This document shows, one piece after another, positions 8,592 through 17,754 of a stretch of DNA of 64,000 bases; within the stretch, counting starts at the first letter, position 1; each line of letters begins with the position of its first letter. A program made the translations under genes and the position numbers. The DNA lies in assembly GCF_024372725.1 (NCBI RefSeq), contig NZ_VOUA01000006.1, forward strand, positions 62,001-126,000, read 5' to 3'. Below the pieces are notes generated by a model, which saw nothing but the letters and a program-made list of their open reading frames with translations, was not told the origin of the DNA and did no database searches. This DNA comes from Methanosarcina sp. KYL-1 (GTDB taxonomy: Archaea; Halobacteriota; Methanosarcinia; Methanosarcinales; Methanosarcinaceae).

Positions 8592-9752
8592 ATGATCTGC
8601 AAGATTATAACGGAAGGCACAACAAAGGTTTCGGTCCCGGTCCCTCCCCGGGACGCGGCCTTCCCTCCCTCGGCAGCCCCTGTATTCTACAACCCGGAAA
8701 TGGAGCTCAACCGCGATATTAATGTCGCAGCTACGGCAGTTTTCGTGGAAAGGTTACTCGGGAAGAAGGACCTCCAGAGAGAAGAAGTCCGCTACCTGGA
8801 CGCCTTCTCAGCTTCAGGAATCCGCGGGCTCCGGGTTGCAGGGGAGGTAGGAGTCCGTGCGACTTTAAACGACTGGAGCCCGGAAGCAGTCGAGCTTATA
8901 CAGGAGAACATCAAACTCAACGGGCTGGAAGGAAGGGCAGAGGCTACCCGGAAAAATGCAAACGTGCTGCTCCACGAGCAAAAATTCCATATCGTGGACA
9001 TCGACCCCTTCGGGACTCCCTCACCTTTCCTGGATGCGGCCTCGATGTCGGCCTACAACCTGCTCTCCGTCACGGCAACCGATACGGCTCCCCTCTGCGG
9101 GGCGCACCTGAATTCGGGGATAAGGAAGTATGCGGCTGTGCCCCTGAATAAGGAGTACCACAGTGAAATGGGGATGAGGGTCCTGCTCGGGGCCTGTGCG
9201 CGGGAACTTGCAAAACACGAGAAAGGAATGGTCCCGCTGCTCTCCCATGCCACCAGGCACTATGTCCGCAGCTACCTGGAAATCCGCCACGGGGCCCAGC
9301 AGACTGACAGGACCCTTAAATCCATGGGCTTCTTTGTCCACTGCCCGAAATGCGGCTTTCGGGCGCCGGTCTACGGGCTTGCCCCGCATATTGCCCGGGA
9401 ATGCCCTGCCTGCGGGGGAATAACCCAGGTCGCAGGCCCACTCTGGCTCGGCCCCCTTCGGGAAACCGGGTTCTGTGACGAGGTGCTTGCAGAACTTGAA
9501 AGTCGCCCCCTGAACACAAAAGAAAAAGCACAGAAGCTAGTCACCTTCTGCAGGGACGAACTCGATATCCCCATGTTCTACGACCAGCACGTGATCTGCA
9601 AGGAACTGGGGGCATCGGCTACGGGAATCGAGATCCTGATAGAGGCCCTCAGGGCCCGGGGGTATGAAGCCTCAAGAACCCATTTCAGCGGGACCTCGTT
9701 CAAGACCGATGCGCCACTAGCTGAAATTAAGGAGATTATCCGGACCCTGTAA
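8592..9752 (+). CDS. trm1: tRNA (guanine(26)-N2)-dimethyltransferase
   Basis: A 386-residue Trm1 that methylates G26 of tRNA to N2,N2-dimethylguanosine using S-adenosylmethionine. Family signatures include [17 protein letters not shown] near the N-terminus, [13 protein letters not shown] (SAM binding), the catalytic-region motif [15 protein letters not shown] and the C-terminal zinc-ribbon pairs CPKCGF and CPACGG. Length and domain order are normal for archaea. The ATG at 8592 lies 24 bases after the end of the pseudogene. Confidence 0.97.
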   Translation: MICKIITEGTTKVSVPVPPRDAAFPPSAAPVFYNPEMELNRDINVAATAVFVERLLGKKDLQREEVRYLDAFSASGIRGLRVAGEVGVRATLNDWSPEAVELIQENIKLNGLEGRAEATRKNANVLLHEQKFHIVDIDPFGTPSPFLDAASMSAYNLLSVTATDTAPLCGAHLNSGIRKYAAVPLNKEYHSEMGMRVLLGACARELAKHEKGMVPLLSHATRHYVRSYLEIRHGAQQTDRTLKSMGFFVHCPKCGFRAPVYGLAPHIARECPACGGITQVAGPLWLGPLRETGFCDEVLAELESRPLNTKEKAQKLVTFCRDELDIPMFYDQHVICKELGASATGIEILIEALRARGYEASRTHFSGTSFKTDAPLAEIKEIIRTL

Positions 9753-9966
9753 GAAAAGCGGCTTCAGGGGAATGGATAATTCCAGGGAATGTTAATTCCA
9801 GGAACTTCGAATCCCCGTGATTTAGGTCCCCTTGATTGTGATCCCCATGATTGAGGTCCCCGTGGCTATCAATCTGCATGCCCGGTTGAAAGACCTGGTT
9901 GAAAAGCCTGGTTGAAAAGCTTTAAAGACAGAAACTGTATAAATATCATGCAAAAATTATTGAATA

Positions 9967-10659
9967 ATGAAAAATACTTCAGACCTGTCAGATCCTCAAG
10001 TAATCCGCAAAAAAGCGTTCCAATGTGATATCATGTCCGATGAAGATGCAGAGAAGTTGTTTTTGCAGGAAAAACCCACCCTCGCGCTGCTATTTATAGG
10101 CTCGAAGGAAAAGACCTATGCCTCCGTGATTTCGAAGGAGATAGACTCCACTTTTGCCCACACCACGAGAATCCTCTCGAAAATGGAACAGTGCGGACTC
10201 ATCAGATTCACATTCGAAGGGCGGATCAAATTTGTCGAACTTACGGAATACGGAAGGAAAGTGGAAGCTGCCCTGAAAGAGTTCCGGGACATAATCGGGG
10301 ATGAAAAAGAGGCTCTGAAAGAAGAGGAACCCGGGAGGAGCGGAGAAGGGGAATTTTCGGAACTCAGGGAAAACCCCGATGAAGGGGAAGGATCCGAACC
10401 CGAAAAAGAGCTTGACCCGGTAAACTCCGAACTCCTGGATAAAATCCGGAACTTCAGGAGCAGGATCGAGCACATCCACAGGGAAGCAGTCGGGCAGGGA
10501 GAGAGCCGGGATACGATTTCCCGGAAACTCGGCCCCTACAGCCGGGACATCAAAAAGCTCCGGAACCAGGTGGATACGGCAGAAAGCCCTATTGACGAAA
10601 CAGTTAATGAAGCCCTGGAAGAAAGTGCAGGGCTCCTTGAATCATACCTCAAAGGCTGA
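9967..10659 (+). CDS. Winged-helix protein with charged helical C-terminus
   Basis: A 230-residue protein with a MarR-like winged-helix domain in roughly residues 25-110. YASVISKEIDSTFAHTTRILSKMEQCGLIRF gives the helix-turn-helix, and GRIKFVELTEYGRKV the wing. A Glu/Pro-rich linker follows, then a helical region (ELLDKIRNFRSRIEHIHREA) that could be a coiled coil. It probably binds DNA; the target is unknown. A TATA-like GTATAAATATC lies just upstream, so the leader is short. Only 66 bases separate it from the DUF2110 gene, suggesting possible cotranscription. Confidence 0.8.
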   Translation: MKNTSDLSDPQVIRKKAFQCDIMSDEDAEKLFLQEKPTLALLFIGSKEKTYASVISKEIDSTFAHTTRILSKMEQCGLIRFTFEGRIKFVELTEYGRKVEAALKEFRDIIGDEKEALKEEEPGRSGEGEFSELRENPDEGEGSEPEKELDPVNSELLDKIRNFRSRIEHIHREAVGQGESRDTISRKLGPYSRDIKKLRNQVDTAESPIDETVNEALEESAGLLESYLKG

Positions 10660-10725
10660 TCCTTATCAGGACAGTCCTTATCTTATACATTGAAGCGCTG
10701 ATATTTGTAAAGCGGCAGGAAGAAC

Positions 10726-11421
10726 ATGAAAAAAGTTGTAACACTCCAGCACGTATACGGAAAAAACAAGGAAAAAACCATCGGTTCAATTAAAACCCTG
10801 GTTGAGAACGAGTTAAAAGACCTTGATGTGAAGCTTGAAATTTCGGTTACTCCGGAAAACTGGGCCGAGTTTTCCCTTGAGGGGGACGACGAGGAGGTCT
10901 CGGCAAACTTTCTGGTTTCCAGGTACGGGACCCCGGCAGCAAGAGCCGAACCCGGGAAAGTTTACATAGGTTTTCTCCAGACCTTCGAAGAGGGAGCCTT
11001 CCTGGTCAATATCGGGGTCCCGGTGCGGGTCGAAGCCGGGGAACTGGTAGCCCTGGGCCCGGGAAAGCCAAAACAGCTTGCAGCCAGGTTCGGGCTGGTC
11101 CCTCACCTGCCGGTTGAAATCGAGGTCTTTGTGGCAAACGGAAAGCAAAAAGCCCGCTTTACCAAAAAGCAGCTTGACCTCTGGTGGAGCTGGAAAAAAG
11201 CGGCTACCGACAGGGTTATCGTGAACGGCGCAACCCGCTCGGAAATCAAAAGCGCAATCAAAAAGACCGGGCACGGAAGGGATATTTACGAAGTCGAGCG
11301 CCTGGGGATCCTGGAGCATGCAATTATCTGCCGGGAAAAGACTGACGGGCCGGGAATCGTGGCGGCAATCGGGCCGCGCATGAAATCGGAAATGGGAGTC
11401 GTAATCGGAGATTCAAAGTAA
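10726..11421 (+). CDS. DUF2110 family protein
   Basis: A 231-residue archaeal protein recognisable as DUF2110 from the N-terminal VVTLQHVYGKN and the long conserved central part (ANFLVSRYGTPA, GFLQTFEEGAFLVNIG). The central region resembles an RNA-binding beta domain, and the C-terminal part has charged helices (TRSEIKSAIKKTGHGRDIYEVERLG). There is no signal peptide or membrane segment. The function is not established. It follows the winged-helix gene on the same strand with a clear AGGAAG ribosome binding site. Confidence 0.85.
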   Translation: MKKVVTLQHVYGKNKEKTIGSIKTLVENELKDLDVKLEISVTPENWAEFSLEGDDEEVSANFLVSRYGTPAARAEPGKVYIGFLQTFEEGAFLVNIGVPVRVEAGELVALGPGKPKQLAARFGLVPHLPVEIEVFVANGKQKARFTKKQLDLWWSWKKAATDRVIVNGATRSEIKSAIKKTGHGRDIYEVERLGILEHAIICREKTDGPGIVAAIGPRMKSEMGVVIGDSK

Positions 11422-11628
11422 GAACGGTTTCCAGCCAGGCTTTAAGAACAGTTTTCATCCAGGCAGGTTTCGGTTGGGAAAGTTCCGGCCGAAAAAACCT
11501 GGAATCCCTTAATATTTTCCTTTTGGATTTTTTACGCAGCAGCCGGCCAGGAGAGAAAAGTTTCCGGAAAACTCCGGCTGCCTACATCAAAAAACCAGGA
11601 TGTTATGCTGAATTTCTGAAAAAATAGT
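11422..11628. other. Convergent intergenic region
   Basis: It lies between two convergent genes (DUF2110 and the MsvR-like regulator). It contains a T-rich stretch at 11510-11535 that could terminate the rightward transcript. Nothing else is seen. Confidence 0.5.
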
Positions 11629-12372
11629 TTACAGTGTAATCTCAAAAAGGCAGTGCCCGTGTCCGGTCCCGTAGCATTCCGTTTCCCGGACCCTGTACTC
11701 CTGTCCCAGCTTTTCTCTGAGAATCCCTTCGATCAGGCCTTCATTGAAAGCACAGAAGGGTTTTCCGATCACGGGCAGAGATTCGGCCTTGAAGGGGTTT
11801 TCGACCCGGAATGAAACAGGTTCTGTCCCGGAGACTGAAACGCGGCATTTCCAGTGTGATTCCAGAAAAACGCCTATCTCTTTCAGGAGTTCTTCAGGGG
11901 CCCTGGCTTCGAATGTCGGGGCGAGGCGTCTTCCTACGTCGTTTCCTATCATCTTCACAACCGGTGCGTTGTCTATTCCGTAGGCTTCAAAACCGAAACG
12001 AAGGGTGTGGAAAAGGGCTTCCATGAAGTAGGACCTGTCCACCATCCCGTTTCCGGCAACCTTTTCAAGCAGGCTGTTGTAGTGCTCAAAAACGGGTTTC
12101 TGGGAGCAGCCCATGTAGTAAGACGTAAGGGAATATATTTTCCGGCGCCTGTCCTCCGGGTCGACTCTTTCTTCCACAAGCTCGCAGGACCTGAGGTTAT
12201 TAAGGTGTACAGAAACCGTGGACTTGGCCTTTGAGGTGTATTTCACGATTTCATCAAAGGACCTCGGTTCTTCCCTTAGCAGGTCGAGGATCTGGAGCTT
12301 TACGGGACTGTCCACGGCAACAAGACCTGAATCAGTATAAAAAAATTCTGTTTTATTTTCGGGCCTTCCCAT
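11629..12372 (-). CDS. msvR: MsvR-like redox-sensing regulator (ArsR-type HTH plus V4R domain)
   Basis: A 247-residue regulator. Residues 18-85 form an ArsR-type winged helix (DSPVKLQILDLLREEPRSFDEIVKYT, then the recognition helix KSTVSVHLNNLRSC). Residues 105-247 form a V4R domain with Cys176, Cys207, Cys233 and Cys241; the last pair lies in ECYGTGHGHC. MsvR proteins are methanogen-specific regulators whose V4R cysteines control DNA binding by redox state. The promoter carries an inverted repeat at 12413-12428 that fits the box found in front of msvR genes, supporting this call and autoregulation. Other HTH-V4R paralogues exist in Methanosarcina, so the exact orthologue remains uncertain. 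Confidence 0.75.
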   Translation of the reverse strand: MGRPENKTEFFYTDSGLVAVDSPVKLQILDLLREEPRSFDEIVKYTSKAKSTVSVHLNNLRSCELVEERVDPEDRRRKIYSLTSYYMGCSQKPVFEHYNSLLEKVAGNGMVDRSYFMEALFHTLRFGFEAYGIDNAPVVKMIGNDVGRRLAPTFEARAPEELLKEIGVFLESHWKCRVSVSGTEPVSFRVENPFKAESLPVIGKPFCAFNEGLIEGILREKLGQEYRVRETECYGTGHGHCLFEITL

Positions 12373-12400
12373 AATATCTTTAGATAAGTTAGATTATTCA

Positions 12401-12428
12401 ATATATAAAACGTTCGCAAAACCACGAA
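12401..12428 (-). promoter_or_regulatory. MsvR-type operator and TATA box
   Basis: On the minus strand TTCGTGGTTTTGCGAA (12428-12413) is an imperfect palindrome with outer arms TTCG/CGAA. It is followed directly by TTTATATATT (12410-12401), a good TATA box 28-38 bases before the ATG. A second AT-rich box lies at about 12440-12450. A protein bound here would overlap the TFB/TBP site, which suits autorepression. Confidence 0.6.
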
Positions 12429-12605
12429 TAATCGCGCTTAATATATAATTTAAAAGATATTCTATTACCCGGTCCTGATTCCTGAAGGCTCCTTTTTTCC
12501 GGGAGATAGCATGAAGAGATAGAATAAAATATGACCCGCTACAAAACTGTTAGGCAGGAAAAAGGCGCCTGAAGTGGCAGAAAATTACCTTTAATCAATA
12601 AGATA

Positions 12606-12812
12606 CGAATATTGTTCAGATACTGTTCAGATACTGTTCGTGTTCAGGTACTGTTCAGGTACTGTTCAGGTACTGTTCGGACACTTTTCGGGTACTGTTC
12701 AGGTACTGTTCGTGTTCGGATACTGTTCGGACACTTTTCGGGTACTATTTAAGAAATTGATTTTAGAAATCGATTTAAGAAATTGATTTTAGAAATTGAT
12801 TTTAAAATCAAA
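12606..12812. repeat. Two nested repeat arrays upstream of pspA
   Basis: At 12606-12745 a unit of 11 bases (TACTGTTCAGG and variants) is repeated about ten times, with a larger repeated block (ACTGTTCGGACACTTTTCGG) appearing twice. At 12746-12808 a 13-14-base unit (AAGAAATTGATTTTAG) follows. The 11-base period is close to one helical turn, so equivalent bases face the same side of the DNA. Confidence 0.85.
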
Positions 12813-12823
12813 GGGGTGAAAGC

Positions 12824-13543
12824 ATGGGGTTGCTGAAACGCATGGAAACGGTGTTCAAATCGAAGATGAACAAAGTTGTCAACAGAATGGAAGACCCGCG
12901 GGAAACGCTAGATTACTCTTATGAAAAGCAGCTGGAACTGCTCCAGAACGTGAAGAGGGGCGTAGCAGAGGTTGCAAGCTCGAAAAAGCGCCTCCAGCTC
13001 CAGCGGGCAAAACTGCTGCAGAGCACGGACAAACTTGAAAAACAGGCAAAAGATGCGCTTGCGGCAGATAGGGAAGACCTGGCAAGGCTTGCCCTTGAAC
13101 GAAAAGCCGCTCTTATGCAGCAGGTTGAGGGCATTGACGGGGAGATTGCCGAACTTGAAAAGCAGGAAGAAAAGCTGATAGCTTCGGAAAAGCGCCTCTC
13201 CACCAAAGTCGAGATCTTCAGGACCCGGAAGGAGTCCATCAAGGCCCAGTATTCCGCAGCTGAAGCCCAGGTCAGGATCAACGAGTCCGTAACCGGGATC
13301 AGCGAGGAGATGGCCGACGTGGGCCTTGCCCTGGAAAGGGCCGAAAACAAGACCGATGAGATGAAAGCCCGTGCCGAGGCCATTGATGAGCTGATGGAAG
13401 CCGGAACCCTCGAAGACCTCACGGGCAGCAGGGACGAAATCGAACGGGAACTTGCAAAAATCAGCACCCAGAGCAGTGTCGAATCCGAACTTACAAGGCT
13501 GAAGGCAGAATCCGGCAAGGAACCTGAGGAGGCGGGAAAATGA
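12824..13543 (+). CDS. pspA: PspA/IM30 family membrane-associated protein
   Basis: A 239-residue, almost fully helical protein of the PspA/IM30/Vipp1 family. It has the N-terminal amphipathic helix (MGLLKRMETVFKSKMNKVVNRMEDPRE), followed by long coiled coils with few prolines. These proteins form ESCRT-III-like assemblies on the inner membrane surface and protect it during stress. An AGGGGTGA ribosome binding site lies 7 bases before the ATG. The next gene, pspAA, overlaps by 4 bases (ATGA), so the two are translationally coupled. A large repeat array occupies the promoter region. Confidence 0.92.
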   Translation: MGLLKRMETVFKSKMNKVVNRMEDPRETLDYSYEKQLELLQNVKRGVAEVASSKKRLQLQRAKLLQSTDKLEKQAKDALAADREDLARLALERKAALMQQVEGIDGEIAELEKQEEKLIASEKRLSTKVEIFRTRKESIKAQYSAAEAQVRINESVTGISEEMADVGLALERAENKTDEMKARAEAIDELMEAGTLEDLTGSRDEIERELAKISTQSSVESELTRLKAESGKEPEEAGK

Positions 13544-13818
13544 TTATCAGGATCATAGGCGAAGGGCAGTTCCGGGTGCGTGGGGCCCTCTGCGATGAAC
13601 TGAACCAGATTGACAACCGGATCGTGGGCCTTGTTGCGGAAGGAAAAGCCGAAGAATTCCGAAAGGAGCTTGTGAAGCTGATTGCCTCCATCCGGGAAAA
13701 TGGAGAACCGTTAAAAGCGGAAGAAATAGTTGAGTCCGATATCATAGTGCCCCCGGAAGACCTGAGCCTTGAAGAGGCAAGAGACGTATTTACGGGATCC
13801 GGGATTTTTGAGGATTGA
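13540..13818 (+). CDS. pspAA: PspA-associated protein PspAA
   Basis: A 92-residue protein matching the PspAA domain in full: MIIRIIGEGQFRV, then LNQIDNRIVGLVAEGKAEEFRKEL and the conserved C-terminal SDIIVPPEDLSLEEA. PspAA is found next to PspA in many archaea and bacteria and is thought to be a partner or regulator of it. The start overlaps the pspA stop in ATGA. Confidence 0.92.
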   Translation: MIIRIIGEGQFRVRGALCDELNQIDNRIVGLVAEGKAEEFRKELVKLIASIRENGEPLKAEEIVESDIIVPPEDLSLEEARDVFTGSGIFED

Positions 13819-13953
13819 ACAGTTGCAGCCTCAGGGAAGCCTCATTGATCCGGATATGAATATTAGCTATCAGCTGAATACTGGTGAAAATTAGCTATCA
13901 GCTGAATACCAATGAAAATTAGCTGAAAATTAGCAGGCCTTCCGGGCCTGCAT

Positions 13954-14397
13954 TCACCGCACAACCATTACCGGAACTTTTGAATGCCTGAGGACATTCT
14001 CTGCAACGCTCCCGATAAGGAACCGTTTGATCCCTGTCAGGCCCTGTGTACCCATTACTATCAGGTCAATATCACTTTTCTCTGCATATTCAAGGATTTC
14101 TTCAGCCGGGCTGCCTTTTAGCACTACGGGCTCCACCTTAACTCCGGCATCTTTTCCAAGTTTTTCTACATGGCCGGTTGCAGCTTCTCCCCTATCGGCC
14201 AGGTATTTTTCAAATGCTTCGGTCCAGCCCATAACCGTCCGTGCAGTTGCTGCATGCTCGGTAGAAATAATATACAGGGCGTACACATCAGCTCCGGTTG
14301 CCTTTGCAATATTTATTCCGTAAGAAACTGCATTCCTGGCATTTTCCGAACCGTCGGTTGCAATAAGGATTTTTTTGAAAAGATTTCCCTGTGTCGT
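13954..14397 (-). CDS. Universal stress protein with non-canonical start
   Basis: A UspA-family protein of about 147 residues. The canonical N-terminus KKILIATDGSENARNAVSYG lies upstream of the first ATG-type codon (14286), and the nucleotide-binding loop GTQGLTGIKRFLIGSVAENVLRHSKVPVMVV is intact. In this frame there is no ATG, GTG or TTG between a TAG at 14416-14418 and 14286. An ACG at 14397-14395 lies 5 bases after GGGGGAG (14409-14403), a strong Shine-Dalgarno sequence, and gives the expected length. Alternatively, a TTG at 14402 in another frame could be joined by a frameshift in the seven-A tract at 14370-14376. Confidence 0.8.
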   Translation of the reverse strand, partial: TTQGNLFKKILIATDGSENARNAVSYGINIAKATGADVYALYIISTEHAATARTVMGWTEAFEKYLADRGEAATGHVEKLGKDAGVKVEPVVLKGSPAEEILEYAEKSDIDLIVMGTQGLTGIKRFLIGSVAENVLRHSKVPVMVVR

Positions 14398-14501
14398 ATC
14401 AACTCCCCCTAAGTCCTATAATATAAAATATGCCTTATTACTATTAAAATTTCATCCCGAATTGGATTGTAAATCGGCTTCGGCTTATTTTAGCAGCCTG
14501 T

Positions 14502-16703
14502 CTACCCGTGTCCCTGGCAGCCTCCACCCCCCATCTGCTTTTCAGTTTGTTCCCCTGGCCTGACCCTGAATTTGATAGTAAACTTCGTGCCTTCATTTCT
14601 CTCTAGCCCGAGGCTTCCCTCAATCTGGGCTACAAGGGCATTTACGAGTTGCAAGCCAAGAGTACCCGGGTTTTTGAAATCTATTTCTTCCGGAAAACCT
14701 ACCCCGGAATCCTCATAAATCAGTGTAAATTCTTCTTCAGGGAGAGGGCCTTTCCGGGAACTTTCGAAGATAGAAGCCGGTTTTGAGGTCCCGTTTTCGT
14801 TTGTTTTGGCCCGGGACAGTGCTATATGAATTTTCCCTCCGGTCCCTGCCGGAAATGCGTATTTCAGGGAGTTTGTGAAGAGTTCGTTAATTATGATGCC
14901 CAGGGAAATTGCCGTGTCGACCCCGAGAAAAACCCTGCCCACCTCCAGGTTCACCCGGACATTCGAACTCCCCAGCCTGTATGATTTGAGCAGGTCTGCT
15001 ATCAATTTACGGATATAAGAGGAAAAATCAAGGAAATCAAGGTCCCCGGATTCGTATAGTTCCTCGTGGATGAGAGACATTGACACTATCCGGTTTTCAC
15101 TGTCTAAAAAGGCTTCTGCAACCTTCTTATCCGTGAACTTTTCCGCCTGCAGGTCCAGCAGGGAAGAGACAATCTGCAGGTTATTCTTGATCCTGTGGTT
15201 GATCTCCTTTTTCCGGAGCTGCTCAGCCTTTGCCAGGGCTTCTTCTGCAACTTTCCTCTCGGTAATGTCAATGACCACGCCCTGGAAATACGTGGCCCTG
15301 CCTTCCGAATCCCGCTGGATGAAGGTCCTCTCGTCAACCCAGCGCATTTTTCCGTCCCTGGTGAAGATCCGGTATTCCATCTTGAAACTTTCATACCCGG
15401 CTTCAATGCAGTAGTCGAGCCCTTCCCTGACCCTGTCTATATCTTCCCTGTGAACGATGTCCCCGTAAAGGACTTTTCCCGAAGTGAAGTCTTCTACCGC
15501 ATACCCGAACTGTGACACGTTTTCGGAAACGAAATCCGCAGGCCAGTTTTCCTCATTCCGCCATAAAAAGACCACTGCAGGGCTGTTGTTGATTATGGTC
15601 CAGAGCACTTTCTGCACTTCAAGGACTATTTTAAGGGCTTCTTCGCTTTCCCTGGGCCCGCTGAGCTCCGGCATTACCCCTAAAAGTCCTGCATTTTCCC
15701 TTGAAATGTCCCCACATTTCTTTTTATAAATCGCCGTAAGCCCTTCGGGAATCACATCTTCCAGCTCAAGCATGGAATGCCTCAAGGCGTTTCTCTTCGA
15801 AAAGGACTCCGTCTGCCCCTCAAAGAGTTCTTCATTGCCCTGAAGAACCCATTTCCTGTCCTTAAAATAGATTGGAGCGGGAATGGTATCAAGCAGGGTC
15901 TCAAGAAAACGTACCCTGTTTTGAAGTCTCTGGTTGATCTTACCGCATTCAAGGATTTTCGTGACCAGATCCAGGACAGACCTGAGAAAATATACCTCTT
16001 CAGGGGCAAAATCTCTGGGTTCCAGGCTTTGAAGCGTCATAAGCAGACGGGAGCTGTCCTGGGTTTCTACGGGAATGCAGATCCCGCCTTCAAACTCCCG
16101 TGATGGGCAGGTTTCATCTACCTCCGCACTCAGGTCTGGCTCTCTTCCGGAAGGAAGGTCGTAAGAGGGAAAAAAACCAGCTTGAGGATATTTCAAAATT
16201 TTACAGGACTCTACTTCAAGGGTTGAAGTAACCATTGCTGCGGCATTATCCAGCAGTTCCCGGATGCCTGCGGATGAGAGGGAGAGCTCCCCGTATCTGG
16301 AAAGTACTTCGTGCTGTTTGTCTTTCACATGCAGCTTTTCTTCTTCCTGTTTTCCTGAACTGGTCTCAAGCCCGTGGATGTGTACGTATTCTTCCCCCAG
16401 GGGGGTAAACATGAGTGAGTATTTCCTTTCCTCCTCATCTACCTCAAAGTTCAGGGTGCTCTTTTCCATGAGCGCCTTCCGGACAAAACAGATAATTCTT
16501 GAAGGAAGTTTTTTTCCCGTGCAGGTCCCCCAGACCTCCATCAAAGGAACCCCTGCTTCGTTTGCGTAGAGCACAGTCCCATCTTTCCCAACCCTGAGGA
16601 CGGGGGCGGGACTCGTTGAGAGGAGCTGCTTCATCCAGGTAAGCTCGTTTTCTTCGTCCTTAACTGAAGCCCTTTTTGTCCTGAAAACACCCTCTTTATG
16701 CAA
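14502..16703 (-). CDS. PAS/GAF sensor histidine kinase, HisKA_2 type
   Basis: A 733-residue soluble sensor kinase. Order: an N-terminal PAS-like domain (about 25-125), a GAF-like region (about 150-270), a short PAS remnant (about 280-350), a full PAS_3/PAC domain (about 375-490, ending VVIDITERK), the dimerisation domain with phospho-acceptor His in EINHRIKNNLQIVSSLLDLQ, and an HATPase_c domain (NELFTNSLKYAFP, EDSGVGFPEEID, GTLGLQLVNALV). There are no transmembrane helices, so it senses a cytoplasmic signal. The Gly-rich C-terminus is probably unstructured. No response regulator lies beside it. Kinases of this HHRIKNN type are strongly expanded in Methanosarcina. Confidence 0.9.
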   Translation of the reverse strand: MHKEGVFRTKRASVKDEENELTWMKQLLSTSPAPVLRVGKDGTVLYANEAGVPLMEVWGTCTGKKLPSRIICFVRKALMEKSTLNFEVDEEERKYSLMFTPLGEEYVHIHGLETSSGKQEEEKLHVKDKQHEVLSRYGELSLSSAGIRELLDNAAAMVTSTLEVESCKILKYPQAGFFPSYDLPSGREPDLSAEVDETCPSREFEGGICIPVETQDSSRLLMTLQSLEPRDFAPEEVYFLRSVLDLVTKILECGKINQRLQNRVRFLETLLDTIPAPIYFKDRKWVLQGNEELFEGQTESFSKRNALRHSMLELEDVIPEGLTAIYKKKCGDISRENAGLLGVMPELSGPRESEEALKIVLEVQKVLWTIINNSPAVVFLWRNEENWPADFVSENVSQFGYAVEDFTSGKVLYGDIVHREDIDRVREGLDYCIEAGYESFKMEYRIFTRDGKMRWVDERTFIQRDSEGRATYFQGVVIDITERKVAEEALAKAEQLRKKEINHRIKNNLQIVSSLLDLQAEKFTDKKVAEAFLDSENRIVSMSLIHEELYESGDLDFLDFSSYIRKLIADLLKSYRLGSSNVRVNLEVGRVFLGVDTAISLGIIINELFTNSLKYAFPAGTGGKIHIALSRAKTNENGTSKPASIFESSRKGPLPEEEFTLIYEDSGVGFPEEIDFKNPGTLGLQLVNALVAQIEGSLGLERNEGTKFTIKFRVRPGEQTEKQMGGGGCQGHG

Positions 16704-16776
16704 AGTTATTCTTCCTGTGTATAATATCGGGGTTTCTGTATTAAAAATATTGCATTAAATATAAAGTTTCAATCCC

Positions 16777-17011
16777 TGTGAAACTGTTGGAAGTTTGAGG
16801 AGAACTTTGTGAAACTGTTGGATATTAGGGTAAATATTTGTGAAGCTGTTGGATTTTAGGGTAAATATTTGTGAAGCTGTTGGGTGCCCCTAAAAAGAGG
16901 TAGATCCTTAAAAGAGGTAGATCCTTAAAAGAGGTAGATCCTTAAAAGAGGTAGATCCTTAAAAGAGGTAGATCCTTAAAAGAGGTAGATCCTTAAAAGA
17001 GGTAGATCCTT
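16777..17011. repeat. Two adjacent tandem repeats; 17-bp array with 7 copies
   Basis: At 16893-17011 the 17-base unit AAAAGAGGTAGATCCTT occurs seven times with almost no variation. Just before it (16777-16884) are four diverged copies of a unit containing TGTGAA(A/G)CTGTTGGA. There are no spacers, so this is not a CRISPR array. It sits between the divergent kinase and lipoprotein genes. Confidence 0.95.
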
Positions 17012-17138
17012 AATAAAAAACGGATGTTTGCCGGTCAAAAACCTGAAAATCTGCCCTAATGTAGAATAATTTTTTATGGGTTCTCTTCCATCTGTAATTG
17101 AAAAAAAATATTTTGAATACATCCAGGTGGGATATAAC

Positions 17139-17573
17139 TTGTCAAAAAAACAAATTATGCTTATTTTGTTCCTCACAACCGTACTCCTGGCTTCCGGCTG
17201 TCTCAGCGACGGCGGGACAAAATTCCAGATTTCCGGTAACGACACCGAAATTGCAGTAGACCTCCCCGGGACCGCGGAGGGAGAATGGTGCCCCGTAGGC
17301 TCTCATATCCAGGTCAAGAACCCTGCCACCGGCAAGACCCTTGACATGAATATAGTCGGTACCGAAGAGTTCGAAGGCAAAACCCTCTGCAAAGCCCTGC
17401 TTGAAACCGGAAGTGAAGAAGGCACTTCGAAGTTCGAATACATGTGGTCCGAAGACAAGAACACAACCGTATGGACAAAATATGATACCGGGGGAAACGT
17501 GTCCGTGAAATACATCTCCAGGGACGGAAAGACCACGATTATTGACGGAGAGGGAAGGACACTGGAGTTTTGA
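17139..17573 (+). CDS. Predicted lipoprotein, Methanosarcina-type
   Basis: A 144-residue protein with a signal peptide and lipobox (TVLLASGC), followed by a mature domain of about 120 residues that I do not recognise. The mature part has two Cys (EWCPVG, KTLCKA) and a beta-rich, hydrophilic composition, suggesting an extracellular beta domain. I chose the TTG at 17139 because AGGTGGG lies 7 bases before it and it places the signal peptide at the N-terminus; an upstream ATG at 17076 would add 21 residues of unlikely sequence. Confidence 0.7.
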   Translation: MSKKQIMLILFLTTVLLASGCLSDGGTKFQISGNDTEIAVDLPGTAEGEWCPVGSHIQVKNPATGKTLDMNIVGTEEFEGKTLCKALLETGSEEGTSKFEYMWSEDKNTTVWTKYDTGGNVSVKYISRDGKTTIIDGEGRTLEF

Positions 17574-17703
17574 GAATCAGGACCAAGGCCTGTGAAACCG
17601 GGCAAAGGCTATGAAATATTTCAATATCCGGGAGTTTTTCTGCCCGGGCCCTATCCGTTTGTCGCGATGGGTCCCGTGCAGGTCCTTCCGTACCGGTCGT
17701 AAG

Positions 17704-17754
17704 TTTTCATAGTATTCTGATTTTCATAGTATTCTGATTTTCATAGTATTCTGA
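17704..17754. repeat. 17-bp tandem repeat, 3 copies, running into a gene end
   Basis: Three exact copies of TTTTCATAGTATTCTGA. The last copy contains the stop codon and final codons of the Fe-S protein gene, so the array may have grown out of the gene end. Confidence 0.95.

Noticed and set aside
12919-13518. 199-codon Ser-rich minus-strand frame
   Set aside because: It is a shadow of the pspA coiled-coil coding sequence.
16893-17011. Possible CRISPR array (seven 17-base repeats)
   Set aside because: The repeats are contiguous with no unique spacers and no cas genes are nearby; it is a simple tandem repeat.
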